Source: Anaerovibrio slackiae (GTDB lineage: Bacteria > Bacillota > Negativicutes > Selenomonadales > Selenomonadaceae). From it: a stretch of DNA of 41,740 bases. A program made the position numbers and the translations under genes. Each line of letters starts with the position of its first letter. Position 1 is the stretch's first letter. The stretch is taken from contig NZ_VUNR01000028.1 in the NCBI RefSeq assembly GCF_009695585.1, positions 1 to 41,740 on the forward strand. The letters are read 5' to 3'. The notes below the pieces were generated by a model that saw nothing but the letters and a program-made list of their open reading frames with translations, was not told where the DNA came from and did no database searches. This document shows positions 7,848-16,213 of this stretch, piece after piece.

Positions 7848-8350
7848 ATGAAAATTTTAAAATATATGTATGAAAAATATACTGGCAAAAAGGCACCATA
7901 TTATTATTCATATTCATTAGTAACAATATTGATGAAACCAATTAGAAAGTTTGTGGTTCAAGTAATTGCACCTAATTGTCCATTTAATAATCTTAGGGTG
8001 TCTATATATCGCTTGTGTGGTTTCAAAATAGGCAAGAACACTTTTATTGGCATGAAATGCTATTTAGATGATATGTGCTATGACTTAATTGAAATAGGTA
8101 ATAATGTGGTTATAAGTTATGGTGTATATTTTGCCTGTCATGGTAAAAATCAAGGTCATTTCCCTATTGTTATTGAGGATAATGCGTATATAGGTATGCG
8201 TGCTATAATAATAACAAAACACAAATTCGGGGGGGGGCAAAAACGATTATTGGCAAAAATGCTGTTGTAGGTTCTTGTGCATTGGTTAATTTAGATGTGC
8301 CATCTGGAAGTGTGGCAGTTGGCATTCCGTGCAGAATTATAAAGAAATGA
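7848..8350 (+). CDS. Hexapeptide-repeat acyltransferase, frameshifted at a G9 run (phase-variable candidate, OFF)
   Basis: The frame from ATG 7848 reads as a left-handed beta-helix acyltransferase (FKIGKNTFIG, then IVIEDNAYIGMRAIII; His in ACHGK as probable catalytic base). After nine G at 8229-8237 it leaves frame and stops at 8270. The continuation KTIIGKNAVVGSCALVNLD ... PCRIIKK is intact in another frame and ends with TGA at 8348-8350, 10 bases before the next gene. A run of 7 or 10 G would give one continuous protein of about 167 residues. The family O- or N-acetylates sugars; position after the PglF/PglE pair suggests it may act on the 4-amino sugar or on the finished glycan. It is AT-rich unlike its upstream neighbour. 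Confidence 0.85.
8229..8237 (+). repeat. G9 homopolymer run at the acyltransferase frame break
   Basis: Nine consecutive G occur in an otherwise AT-rich gene, in the glycine-rich turn of the beta-helix. Frame analysis shows that 7, 10 or 13 G are ON and the present 9 is OFF. Confidence 0.9.
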
Positions 8351-8360
8351 GATATTTAGT

Positions 8361-9059
8361 ATGTATCAATACTTTTTAAAAAGAGTTTTTGATGTTTTAT
8401 CCTCAGGCTTGGCATTGATATTTTTGTCACCCATTTTGTTGTACATTGCTTGTCTGGTAAAGAAAAGGCTCGGTTCGCCGGTGTTATTTACCCAGGTCAG
8501 ACCGGGCAAGGATAATAAGCTTTTCAAGATGTATAAGTTTCGTTCCATGACTGATGAACGTGATTCAAATGGTAAATTACTGCCGGATGACGAACGTTTG
8601 ACAGCGTTCGGGAAAAGGTTAAGAGAATCTTCACTGGATGAATTGCCTGAACTTATAAATATTTTTAAGGGAGATATGAGTGTTGTAGGTCCTAGGCCTC
8701 AGCTGGTCAGGGATATGGTATTTTTTTCTGATGCGGAAATGCAGAGGCAGAGTGTTTTGCCGGGGCTTACCGGCTTGGCACAGATAAACGGCAGAAATAA
8801 CATCAGCTGGGAAGACAAATTTAAATACGATTTGCAGTATATAAAAAATATTTCTTTTTTTGAGGATATGAGGATTATATATCGCACCGTGTTTAAGGTT
8901 GCTCGTCAGGATGATATTAATACTGATGGTATGGAGACGGCAGAGGATTATGGTGATTACCTGCTGAGAACAGGTAAAATTAAACCTTATGTATATGCTA
9001 AAAAACAGAGTATCGCCAATAAGTTATTAGAACAATATTGTGAGATTTCCAGGAGATAA
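8361..9059 (+). CDS. Priming phosphosugar transferase (PglC/WcaJ-type, monotopic)
   Basis: A 232-residue member of the bacterial sugar transferase family. It has an N-terminal membrane segment (residues about 10-33), the KMYKFRSM motif, the catalytic Asp-Glu in DELPELINIFKGDMSVVGPRP and the PGLTGLAQINGR motif. It transfers a phosphosugar from UDP-sugar to undecaprenyl phosphate, starting each repeat unit on the cytoplasmic face. Its small size and lack of extra membrane helices match PglC, fitting a bacillosamine-like first sugar. The C-terminal 40 residues extend beyond the core. The ribosome site is weak. Confidence 0.9.
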   Translation: MYQYFLKRVFDVLSSGLALIFLSPILLYIACLVKKRLGSPVLFTQVRPGKDNKLFKMYKFRSMTDERDSNGKLLPDDERLTAFGKRLRESSLDELPELINIFKGDMSVVGPRPQLVRDMVFFSDAEMQRQSVLPGLTGLAQINGRNNISWEDKFKYDLQYIKNISFFEDMRIIYRTVFKVARQDDINTDGMETAEDYGDYLLRTGKIKPYVYAKKQSIANKLLEQYCEISRR

Positions 9060-9061
9060 AG

Positions 9062-10282
9062 ATGAACATATTATTGATAAATCACTATGCAGGTTCTGAC
9101 AAATATGGGATGGAATATCGTCCCTATTATTTGGCGAGGGAATGGGTGAAGCTGGGACACAATGTAACCATAGTGGGAGCGAGCTTTTCTCATTTGAGAA
9201 ATAAGCAGCCAGCTTGCAGAGAAGAAATTGTAGATGGTATACACTATGTATGGCTTCCAACCAATTCCTATAAAGGAAATGGGATAGGCCGTATATTAAA
9301 TATGGGGCTGTTTGTTTTGCAGCTATTCATTAGACAAAACTACATATTATCTGATTTTGTTCCAGATGTGGTGATTGCTTCTTCCACATATCCTTTGGAG
9401 ATTTTCCCAGAAAAATTAATCGCGGCTAAGTATAAAGCAAAGCTTGTATATGAAGTACATGATATCTGGCCGCTTAGTCCCATGGAAATAGGTAAAATGT
9501 CTGCTCAGCATCCGTTTATCAGGATTATGCAGACAGCAGAGGATTATGCTTGCAGGCATGTGGATAAAATAATATCACTTTTGCCCAAGGCAGAGGAACA
9601 TTATTTGGAGCATGGGCTTGCCAAGGGAAAATTTTTCTGCGTGCCAAATGGCGTTGTGATAGCTGAAAATAAAAGCAAGGTGCAGGCTGCTAGTGAGAGT
9701 TCCGAGGAATGCTTGCGGCAAATGGATAACTGGCGCAGGGATAACTACAGGATTGTCATCTTTGCAGGCAGTCATGGCAAAGCAAATGCCTTGGATGTGC
9801 TTTTGTCAGCAGCGAAATATGTACAGTCAAGAACAAAAATCGTCTTGCTGGGAGATGGGCCGGAAAAGGAGGCGTTACAAGAAAAGGCCACGAATTGGGG
9901 CTTAAAAAATGTAAGCTTTTTTCCACGAGTTCCCAAGCATGAGGTGCCATTATATTTGGAAAAAGCTGATGTTGCTTATATAGGATGGTTATCTAGAGAT
10001 TTATACAGATTTGGTATAAGCCCTAACAAAATTATGGACTATATGCTGGCTAAAAAAGCTATCATTCAGTCCATTGACGCCGGTAATGATATTGTACGCG
10101 AAGCCGCTTGCGGTATTTCTGTGCCAGCAGGAGATGAAAATAAAGTTGCAGAAGCAATTGATAAAATGGCTGCTATGCCACTGGAAAAATTGGCTGAGCT
10201 GGGTAAAAACGGCTATAGGTATGTAACCCAAAATCATGATTACCGTGTATTGGCGGAGAAATTCATATCATACATCAGGTAA
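9062..10282 (+). CDS. Glycosyltransferase family 4 (WbuB-like)
   Basis: A 406-residue GT-B enzyme with an N-terminal acceptor domain beginning MNILLINHYAGSDKYGMEYR, typical of WbuB-like amino-sugar transferases, and a C-terminal nucleotide-sugar domain (IVIFAGSHGKANALDVLLSA; SPNKIMDYMLAKKAI). It probably adds the second sugar of the repeat unit in the cytoplasm. The start lies 2 bases after the stop of the priming transferase with AGGAGAT upstream, so translation is coupled. The exact donor is unknown. Confidence 0.87.
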   Translation: MNILLINHYAGSDKYGMEYRPYYLAREWVKLGHNVTIVGASFSHLRNKQPACREEIVDGIHYVWLPTNSYKGNGIGRILNMGLFVLQLFIRQNYILSDFVPDVVIASSTYPLEIFPEKLIAAKYKAKLVYEVHDIWPLSPMEIGKMSAQHPFIRIMQTAEDYACRHVDKIISLLPKAEEHYLEHGLAKGKFFCVPNGVVIAENKSKVQAASESSEECLRQMDNWRRDNYRIVIFAGSHGKANALDVLLSAAKYVQSRTKIVLLGDGPEKEALQEKATNWGLKNVSFFPRVPKHEVPLYLEKADVAYIGWLSRDLYRFGISPNKIMDYMLAKKAIIQSIDAGNDIVREAACGISVPAGDENKVAEAIDKMAAMPLEKLAELGKNGYRYVTQNHDYRVLAEKFISYIR

Positions 10283-10296
10283 GACAAAGGAGCTAA

Positions 10297-11616
10297 ATGA
10301 TGAATAAGGATGCATTGAAGAAAAAGATTGAAAGCTATGAAATAACCTGCGGTGTTGTAGGACTTGGCTATGTGGGCTTGCCACTGGCAGTAGAAAAGGC
10401 AAAAGCCGGGTACAGGACAATTGGCTTTGATGTGCAGGCTGAAAAGGTGGCCATGGTGAACGAAGGTCATAACTATATCGGTGATGTAGTGGACAATGAT
10501 TTGCTGCAGCTGGTCAAGGATGGCAGGTTGTCTGCCACATCGGATTTTTCCTTTGTAAAGGATGTGGATTTTATTGCTATCTGCGTGCCGACACCGCTGG
10601 ATGAGCATCAGCAGCCGGATATCAGCTATGTACGGGATAGTGCCAGGGCGATTGCTAAGTATCTGACTAAAGACACTATTGTGGTGCTGGAATCCACCAC
10701 ATATCCGGGAACTACGGAGGAGCTTCTGAAGCCGATTTTGGAGGACGGCTCCGGGCTGAAATGCGGTGAGGATTTTTATCTGGGCTTTTCCCCTGAGAGG
10801 GTTGACCCAGGCAATCTGATTTACAAGACGAAAAATACACCGAAGGTTGTAGGCGGTATAGGTAAGGATGCTACCGAGGTAATTGCCTATATGTATCGTC
10901 ACATTTTACAGAGTGATATTCATGAGGTATCTTCACCGGCTGTGGCCGAGATGGAAAAAATCCTTGAGAATACATATCGCAATGTCAATATCGGCCTCGT
11001 CAATGAGATGACCATGCTCTGCCATAAGATGGGCATCAGCATGTGGGAGGTTGTGGATGCTGCCAAGACAAAGCCGTATGGCTTTCAGGCGTTTTATCCT
11101 GGACCGGGGCTGGGAGGCCATTGCATTCCGCTGGACCCGTATTATTTGTCCTGGAAGGCAAGGGAATACAGCTTCCATACATCTATGATTGAGTCCTCCG
11201 GCATGATTAATGACAGGATGCCTGAATACACTGTTGACCGCTGCGGAGCAGTGCTGAACCGGCATAAAAAGGCGATTAATGGTGCCAAGGTCTTGATTCT
11301 CGGTGTTGCATATAAGCAGGATATTGATGATTATCGGGAGAGTCCGGCATTGCGGGTGATTGAGGAGTTTAAAAAGCGCGGTGCCCTGGTATCTTATTTT
11401 GATCCGTGGGTGGCAAAGTACAAATACAAGGGCGAGATGCATCAGGGGTTGCCTGAGCTTAATGCAGACGATATTGAAACTGCTGACATTGTGGTTATTA
11501 CCACAGCTCACAGCAACGTGGATTATGAGTTTGTGCAGGAGCATGCCAAGGCTATTTTTGATACAAAAAATGTGATGAAGAATGTTACCAAGCGTGGGAA
11601 TGTAGAGGTCTTGTAA
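10297..11616 (+). CDS. wbpA: UDP-N-acetyl-D-glucosamine 6-dehydrogenase
   Basis: A 439-residue nucleotide sugar dehydrogenase. It has the NAD site GVVGLGYVGLPLAVEKAKAG near residue 20, a middle domain with STTYPGTTEE and the GPGLGGHCIPLDP motif that carries the catalytic Cys, and a C-terminal UDP-binding domain. It oxidises UDP-GlcNAc to the glucuronic acid, the first step to UDP-ManNAc3NAcA. An AAAGGAG site lies upstream; two ATGs in tandem (10297 and 10300) are possible, the second having better spacing. The next genes continue the pathway. Confidence 0.9.
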   Translation: MMNKDALKKKIESYEITCGVVGLGYVGLPLAVEKAKAGYRTIGFDVQAEKVAMVNEGHNYIGDVVDNDLLQLVKDGRLSATSDFSFVKDVDFIAICVPTPLDEHQQPDISYVRDSARAIAKYLTKDTIVVLESTTYPGTTEELLKPILEDGSGLKCGEDFYLGFSPERVDPGNLIYKTKNTPKVVGGIGKDATEVIAYMYRHILQSDIHEVSSPAVAEMEKILENTYRNVNIGLVNEMTMLCHKMGISMWEVVDAAKTKPYGFQAFYPGPGLGGHCIPLDPYYLSWKAREYSFHTSMIESSGMINDRMPEYTVDRCGAVLNRHKKAINGAKVLILGVAYKQDIDDYRESPALRVIEEFKKRGALVSYFDPWVAKYKYKGEMHQGLPELNADDIETADIVVITTAHSNVDYEFVQEHAKAIFDTKNVMKNVTKRGNVEVL

Positions 11617-11619
11617 ATT

Positions 11620-12699
11620 ATGAAATATGCATTAATCGGCTGTGGCAGGATTGCCACCAATCATATTAAAGCTGTTCTGAACAATAAGCTGGAGCTGGTA
11701 GCTGTCTGTGATGTGCTGCCGGAAAAAATGGAAGCACTTTTGGCAAAGCACGGTCTGGAAAATAATGAAGCTATTCTTCGCTATACGGATTATAAGCAGA
11801 TGGTAGAGGAGCATCCGGAAATCCAGCTGATAAGCATTGCTACGGAAAGCGGGCTTCATGCGGAGATTGCTTTGTACTGCATTGACCATAATATTAATCT
11901 GATTATTGAAAAGCCTATGGCAATGAGCATGACTGATGCAGAGGAGATTATCCGCAGGGCGGAAGCGCAGCATGTGAAGGTTTCTGCATGTCATCAGAAC
12001 AGGTTTAATATTGCTGTGCAGAAACTACGAAAAGCGGTGGAGTCAGGCAGGTTCGGTAAGCTGTCTCACGGCAGCATCCATGTGCGCTGGAACCGCAACA
12101 AGGATTATTATACCCAGGCACCGTGGCGCGGCACATGGGCGCAGGATGGTGGTGCCTTGATGAATCAGTGCATTCACGGCATTGATTTGCTCCGCTGGAT
12201 GATGGGCAGCGAGGTCGTGTCCGTGTATGGGCAGACGCGCCGTCAGCTGCACAACTATCTGGAGGCTGAGGATTTGGGCATGGCGGTGGTGACCTTCAAA
12301 AATGGTGCTGTGGCTACTATCGAAGGAACTACCAATGTTTATCCGCAAAATCTGGAAGAAACTCTGTATGTATTTGGCGAGTTTGGCACTGTAAAACTGG
12401 GAGGCAAGTCCACCAACAATATTGATGTATGGGATTTTGCTGATGAAACTGATGCGGACAAGGAAAATAAGGGCTTGGAGGAAGCTGCCAGCAATGTATA
12501 TGGCAACGGGCATACCAGCCTTTTTGCGGATGTGGTCGAGGCCATTGAGCAGGATCGTCAGCCTTATGTAGATGCCAAGGCTGGGCGCGATGCACTGGAA
12601 ATGGTGCTGGCGATTTACAAGTCAGCAGCAGAGGGCAAAGCGGTTAATTTGCCGCTTTCGGATGTAGCTTCGGTGGATTTTGCAGGGCGTTTTGATTGA
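11620..12699 (+). CDS. wbpB: UDP-GlcNAcA 3-dehydrogenase (Gfo/Idh/MocA, WbpB/WlbA-like)
   Basis: A 359-residue oxidoreductase. The N-terminal Rossmann motif is MKYALIGCGRIATNHIKAVL, the EKPMAMS motif lies near residue 91, and CHQNRFNIAVQKLRKAV and the downstream His-Gly-Ile-Asp-Leu segment match the WlbA group. It oxidises C3 of UDP-GlcNAcA, preparing it for amination. It begins 3 bases after the preceding stop, so the two genes are coupled. The aminotransferase step is encoded at 16214, beyond wbpI, wzy and an Rpn gene. Confidence 0.88.
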   Translation: MKYALIGCGRIATNHIKAVLNNKLELVAVCDVLPEKMEALLAKHGLENNEAILRYTDYKQMVEEHPEIQLISIATESGLHAEIALYCIDHNINLIIEKPMAMSMTDAEEIIRRAEAQHVKVSACHQNRFNIAVQKLRKAVESGRFGKLSHGSIHVRWNRNKDYYTQAPWRGTWAQDGGALMNQCIHGIDLLRWMMGSEVVSVYGQTRRQLHNYLEAEDLGMAVVTFKNGAVATIEGTTNVYPQNLEETLYVFGEFGTVKLGGKSTNNIDVWDFADETDADKENKGLEEAASNVYGNGHTSLFADVVEAIEQDRQPYVDAKAGRDALEMVLAIYKSAAEGKAVNLPLSDVASVDFAGRFD

Positions 12700-12730
12700 T
12701 AATTAAGTATTTTTTCATGCAATAGCGGAT

Positions 12731-12786
12731 AGTGGGTAGTAGTGGGGAGTAGTGGGTAGTGGATAGTAGTGGTGGGTAGTGAGGAG
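12731..12786 (+). repeat. Imperfect GTAGTGGG tandem repeats upstream of the epimerase gene
   Basis: The intergenic stretch is built of variants of AGTAGTGGG(T/G) repeated about six times, ending in the GAGGAG that serves as ribosome binding site for the gene starting at 12797. The motif is G/T-rich and strand-asymmetric. Repeat number could shift by slippage, but the array ends upstream of the ribosome site, so reading frame is not affected. Confidence 0.7.
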
Positions 12787-12796
12787 TAAGGCAGAT

Positions 12797-13879
12797 ATGA
12801 AGGTTGTTACTGTAGTTGGTGCAAGGCCGCAATTTATCAAGGCGGCGGTGGTATCTCATGTCCTGCGCCGGAAGCATCAGGAGATTTTGGTTCATACAGG
12901 GCAGCATTTTGATTACAACATGAGCGAAAAGTTTTTTGAGGAGCTGGATATTCCCAAGCCTGACTACAATCTTGGTATTTCCGGCGGTACTCATGCTGAG
13001 ATGACAGGCAGAATGATGATGGCCATTGAAAAGGTTTTGCTGGCTGAAAAGCCTGATTGCCTGCTGGTTTATGGCGATACAAATTCTACCTTGGCGGCAG
13101 CTCTTGCAGCAGCCAAGCTGCATATACCTGTGTGCCATGTGGAAGCAGGTGCCAGGACACATAGCTGTACCAATCCAGAAGAATTGAACAGGATTTGCAC
13201 AGACCATATTTCCAGCCTGCTGTTGGCAAGCACTGCCAGTGGCATGGAGGAAATGGAGAAGGAAAACCTTGGGGAACGTGCCGTGCTGGTGGGTGATCCC
13301 ATGTATGACGCTTTTGTTATATATAGCCGGAAATATAAGCCTGGTGATATTTCCTTGAGGCTTCTGTCAGGCGGTGAGAGTAGCATACCTGATGCGTTTT
13401 ATTATTTGACATGCCATAGGGAAGAAAATACCGGCCGTGATGCAGATTTGCAGGAAATTTTCAAGGCCATGGAGCAGCTGGATGCACCTGTTGTTTATCC
13501 TGTCCATCCGCGCAATCAGGAAAGAGCCAAAAGATTAGCTGCTGAAATGCAGCTGAAAAACATTGTTTTGGCAGAGCCGGTAGGATATCTGGAGAGTGCC
13601 TGCATGGTACTCAATGCCAAGAAAATTGTTACTGATTCCGGCGGCTTGCAGCGTGAGGCATTTTTTGCAGGCAAGAAATGTGTAACGATACTGCCATTTG
13701 TTGTCTGGCCGGAGACTATGGCAGGCAATAGGAACAATCTGGCTTCGCCTGATGCTGAGGATATATTGGCAAAGCTGGCATTGGAGCAGGTGGTGGAGAG
13801 TGATTATCTGCCATTTGGTGATGGACATGCGGCTGAGAAGATTGTGGATGCGTTGGATGAGATGGCAGAAAATCGTTAA
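12797..13879 (+). CDS. wbpI: Non-hydrolysing UDP-sugar 2-epimerase (WecB family, WbpI-like)
   Basis: A 360-residue WecB-type epimerase. MKVVTVVGARPQFIKAAVVS opens the protein; VYGDTNSTLAAALAA, HVEAGARTHSCTNPEELNR, the catalytic-site HPRNQERA, and TDSGGLQREAFF are all present. In this locus it most likely converts UDP-GlcNAc3NAcA to UDP-ManNAc3NAcA, the last step of the pathway; UDP-GlcNAc 2-epimerase activity is the alternative. ATG 12797 is chosen over GTG 12779 because the AGGAG at 12782 is correctly spaced from it and lies inside the longer form. Confidence 0.88.
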   Translation: MKVVTVVGARPQFIKAAVVSHVLRRKHQEILVHTGQHFDYNMSEKFFEELDIPKPDYNLGISGGTHAEMTGRMMMAIEKVLLAEKPDCLLVYGDTNSTLAAALAAAKLHIPVCHVEAGARTHSCTNPEELNRICTDHISSLLLASTASGMEEMEKENLGERAVLVGDPMYDAFVIYSRKYKPGDISLRLLSGGESSIPDAFYYLTCHREENTGRDADLQEIFKAMEQLDAPVVYPVHPRNQERAKRLAAEMQLKNIVLAEPVGYLESACMVLNAKKIVTDSGGLQREAFFAGKKCVTILPFVVWPETMAGNRNNLASPDAEDILAKLALEQVVESDYLPFGDGHAAEKIVDALDEMAENR

Positions 13880-13952
13880 TGTTGTGATAGTGATTATGAA
13901 GATATTTTAGGTATAAGAAATAGTATTATGATGAATATGAGGAAGTTATATA

Positions 13953-15119
13953 ATGCTCAATATAGACGTATCCAGATGTAATGCTTGGATTTTAGCACTT
14001 TTTTTCTTTTCTCAGGGATTATTTATATATGTGTCAGCTGGAGAGGAAAACCATCTCAGATTTATTCTGATAAGCATTATATGTTTATTATCCTTGCTTA
14101 TTAACGGAATAAAATTTACAAAAAAGATATTAATATTTTTTATTGTATATTTAGGAATAATCTTGCTAAAGTTTTTTATGGATTCGGAAGGCTTGTTAGA
14201 TGATGAAACTGTTTCTGCTATACGTTATTTAGTGGAAGGATGCCTGATTTGTTATTTAAGTACGCAAGATTTTTCATTAAAAAGATTGTTTAGGGTGTTT
14301 CGTTTATTAGCAATGATAGTATGTTTTGAGGCATGCATGATAGTAAGTAACGAAAGCCTATTTCTTTATTATAGCATGAAACAGGGATGGTATATGAGTT
14401 TTGGGTATACGCTTATGCCTGCGGTCAATGTTTTATTTTATGGAATATTTACGCAAGGATTAAAATCAAGGCTTATAGATGCCATTGTATATGTTCCTTC
14501 AGTGGTATTGATGTGTTTTTATGGTAACCGCGGTGCTATATTGGGGCATGTGATTCTGATAATTACGTTGGTAATATTGTGGTCATCAAGAAAGTCTCTG
14601 GCGTGCAAGATATCAATTTTTGCGGCTTTAGTGTCTATACCATCTGTTGTATATTATTACTTGGATGACATATTTTATAATCTTTTTATATTTTTTGAAG
14701 GTGCTACACCTTATTCTATTAGTAAATATATGTCATTGTTTTATGGTGGAGAGGAAAACTTTTCTTCTGGCAGAGATGATATTTACATATATGTTTTAGA
14801 TGCTGTGGCGGAGCATCCTTTTTTGGGGAACTATATAGGATATCTTCATTGGAAGACAAGTTATGCTCATAATATCTTTTTGGAGGTAATGGGAAATTAT
14901 GGTATTCCTGTGTTTGTAATTTTCCTTATTTTTTTGCTCTATGTGTTTTACGATGTGTTGCAAAACAGTACTTATTTTAATAAGCAATGTTTTTTGGTAC
15001 TTGCTAGTTGCTTTATAGCCCGTGGAATGTTGAGCGAAGGTCATTTTTTTGATAATTTTTTGATGTTAATCTTTGGGTTGTATTTGTCTGGGAAGTTTAC
15101 AGAAAGAAATTGTACCTAA
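13953..15119 (+). CDS. wzy: O-antigen/capsule polymerase (Wzy)
   Basis: A 388-residue protein with about 10-11 predicted membrane helices and a large loop around residues 250-290 containing SGRDDIYIYVLDAVAEHPFL and, slightly later, HNIFLEVMGNYGIP. These match the O-antigen ligase/polymerase family. It joins lipid-linked repeat units in the periplasm. Base composition drops to strongly AT-rich from here on, compared with wbpI, which suggests separate acquisition. A GAGGAAG site lies upstream. An antisense Rpn gene follows directly, so the next plus-strand gene is 1.1 kb away. Confidence 0.85.
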   Translation: MLNIDVSRCNAWILALFFFSQGLFIYVSAGEENHLRFILISIICLLSLLINGIKFTKKILIFFIVYLGIILLKFFMDSEGLLDDETVSAIRYLVEGCLICYLSTQDFSLKRLFRVFRLLAMIVCFEACMIVSNESLFLYYSMKQGWYMSFGYTLMPAVNVLFYGIFTQGLKSRLIDAIVYVPSVVLMCFYGNRGAILGHVILIITLVILWSSRKSLACKISIFAALVSIPSVVYYYLDDIFYNLFIFFEGATPYSISKYMSLFYGGEENFSSGRDDIYIYVLDAVAEHPFLGNYIGYLHWKTSYAHNIFLEVMGNYGIPVFVIFLIFLLYVFYDVLQNSTYFNKQCFLVLASCFIARGMLSEGHFFDNFLMLIFGLYLSGKFTERNCT

Positions 15120-15158
15120 TATTGTAATTTATATCAATAGGCATAGGTGAATGTACGC

Positions 15159-15184
15159 AAAAAACAGCCGCATTTCTGCGGCTG
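15159..15184 (-). terminator. Rho-independent terminator of the first rpn gene
   Basis: CAGCCGCA (15165-15172) pairs with TGCGGCTG (15177-15184), and on the minus strand the stem is followed by six T. An equivalent terminator follows the second rpn copy. Confidence 0.85.
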
Positions 15185-15210
15185 TGGAGATGATTGTTAA
15201 GTTCTTTACG

Positions 15211-15432
15211 TTACAGCAATGCCAGATATCTACTGTGTTGTGCTTTATCTATGCACAGAGCTTCCATTGCCTCTGTAGCTGAAAAATGTTTTGTTTTCAT
15301 AAGATTTTTTATGTGCTGTAAAATAGCTTTACGTTCACCTCTACGTTCACCTCTACGTTCGCCTCTGCGTTCACCTACGCGCACGCCTTCATCAAATCGT
15401 TTGGCAGAGTATTCTTCTACGATATTGCACAT
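15211..15432 (-). CDS. Internal in-frame small protein (RpnS-like candidate), copy 1
   Basis: Within the rpn gene, a perfect AGGAGG (minus strand, 15441-15446) lies 8 bases before an in-frame ATG at 15432. Translation from it gives a 73-residue protein, MCNIVEEYSAKRFDEGVRVG onward, that equals the C-terminal domain with the GERR repeats. Known Rpn loci make a short form from such an internal start that neutralises the long nuclease. The same site is conserved in copy 2. Expression is inferred from the ribosome site only. Confidence 0.6.
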   Translation of the reverse strand: MCNIVEEYSAKRFDEGVRVGERRGERRGERRGERKAILQHIKNLMKTKHFSATEAMEALCIDKAQHSRYLALL

Positions 15433-16077
15433 TTTGGTTACCTCCTCATCCGTTGATTTCAAGTATTTCATCCTGTCAGATAATAGTTTGGAGTGCATTT
15501 TATCCGCATCAGGCTGCTTGAAGTCCTGCATCAATCTGCCTAGCGGACTATCATCAGTATTCTCGCCATTGACATAGATAATATGGGCTTTGTCGCAAAA
15601 TTGCCTGCCGACTTCCATGATACATCTTTCTATATGATATATCGGCAGTCCATAGCCAAGTACATCATTGGCTGTAATGAAAATGACATAAGTCTCTGGA
15701 AGTTTGTCAAAGCCATCGCCAGCGTTCAGCTTTCGGAAGTCCAGCATGTCACTGTTGTATCTGGCTCTCTTAGGTTCTGCACCATCATTGGCATTCTGCA
15801 CTTCAAAGTTGTATTCGCGTCCGTACTGGTCTGTTGCAAATACGTCAAAGCGAACACTGCGCCCATAAAGATTGGGAACACAATGTTGAGTTTGAATTCG
15901 CCTAACCTTTAAATCAGTTTTGTTCATGATGATATTGAGAATGTACTCCATTGCATCAAAATTTTCATTCATGAAACTGTTAAAGAACACATCATCCATG
16001 AGTGTCATTTGCTGAATCTTTTCGACCAATTCCAGCCAGCGGGGATTCTTGAGCATAATATTCAAATCATTCACCAC
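15211..16077 (-). CDS. Rpn-family PD-(D/E)XK nuclease/putative transposase, copy 1
   Basis: A 288-residue Rpn protein. The nuclease core includes RFDVFATDQYGREYNFEVQN, with the Asp and Glu-x-Gln of the PD-(D/E)XK site near residues 75-95. The C-terminal part has four GERR-type repeats and a helical tail. The family was first linked to recombination and is now known to include toxic anti-phage nucleases controlled by an internally encoded small protein. It lies antisense to the polysaccharide genes, with its own promoter and terminator, between wzy and the aminotransferase. It is about 85 percent alike by eye to the copy at 30153. Confidence 0.88.
   Translation of the reverse strand: MVNDLNIMLKNPRWLELVEKIQQMTLMDDVFFNSFMNENFDAMEYILNIIMNKTDLKVRRIQTQHCVPNLYGRSVRFDVFATDQYGREYNFEVQNANDGAEPKRARYNSDMLDFRKLNAGDGFDKLPETYVIFITANDVLGYGLPIYHIERCIMEVGRQFCDKAHIIYVNGENTDDSPLGRLMQDFKQPDADKMHSKLLSDRMKYLKSTDEEVTKMCNIVEEYSAKRFDEGVRVGERRGERRGERRGERKAILQHIKNLMKTKHFSATEAMEALCIDKAQHSRYLALL
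15331..15378 (-). repeat. 12-base coding tandem repeat in rpn copy 1
   Basis: Four near-identical units of 12 bases (acgttcacctct as plus-strand unit) encode repeated Gly-Glu-Arg-Arg. As the unit is a multiple of three, copy-number change alters length but not frame. Copy 2 of rpn lacks the array, which accounts for the 12-residue length difference. Confidence 0.85.
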
Positions 16078-16095
16078 CTAACGCCTTTTTATTTT

Positions 16096-16137
16096 ATTAT
16101 ACCACAAAACAAAACACATGTCCAATGGTTTTGTGGT
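16096..16137 (-). promoter_or_regulatory. Promoter of rpn copy 1 within an inverted repeat
   Basis: On the minus strand TGGACA (16119-16124) and TATAAT (16096-16101) are spaced by exactly 17 bases. ACCACAAAAC (16101-16110) and GTTTTGTGGT (16128-16137) form a perfect 10-base inverted repeat around the -35, a likely operator. The promoter is conserved in copy 2, the inverted repeat is not. Confidence 0.75.
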
Positions 16138-16213
16138 AATAATGCCGGTAGCGGCAAAAATCATAACATGCACAAATATGCAAATTATTGCGAAGTAAAG
16201 GAGAGTAAAAATT

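Noticed and set aside
15331-15378. CRISPR-like array
   Set aside because: The 12-base units have no spacers and code for Gly-Glu-Arg-Arg in frame.
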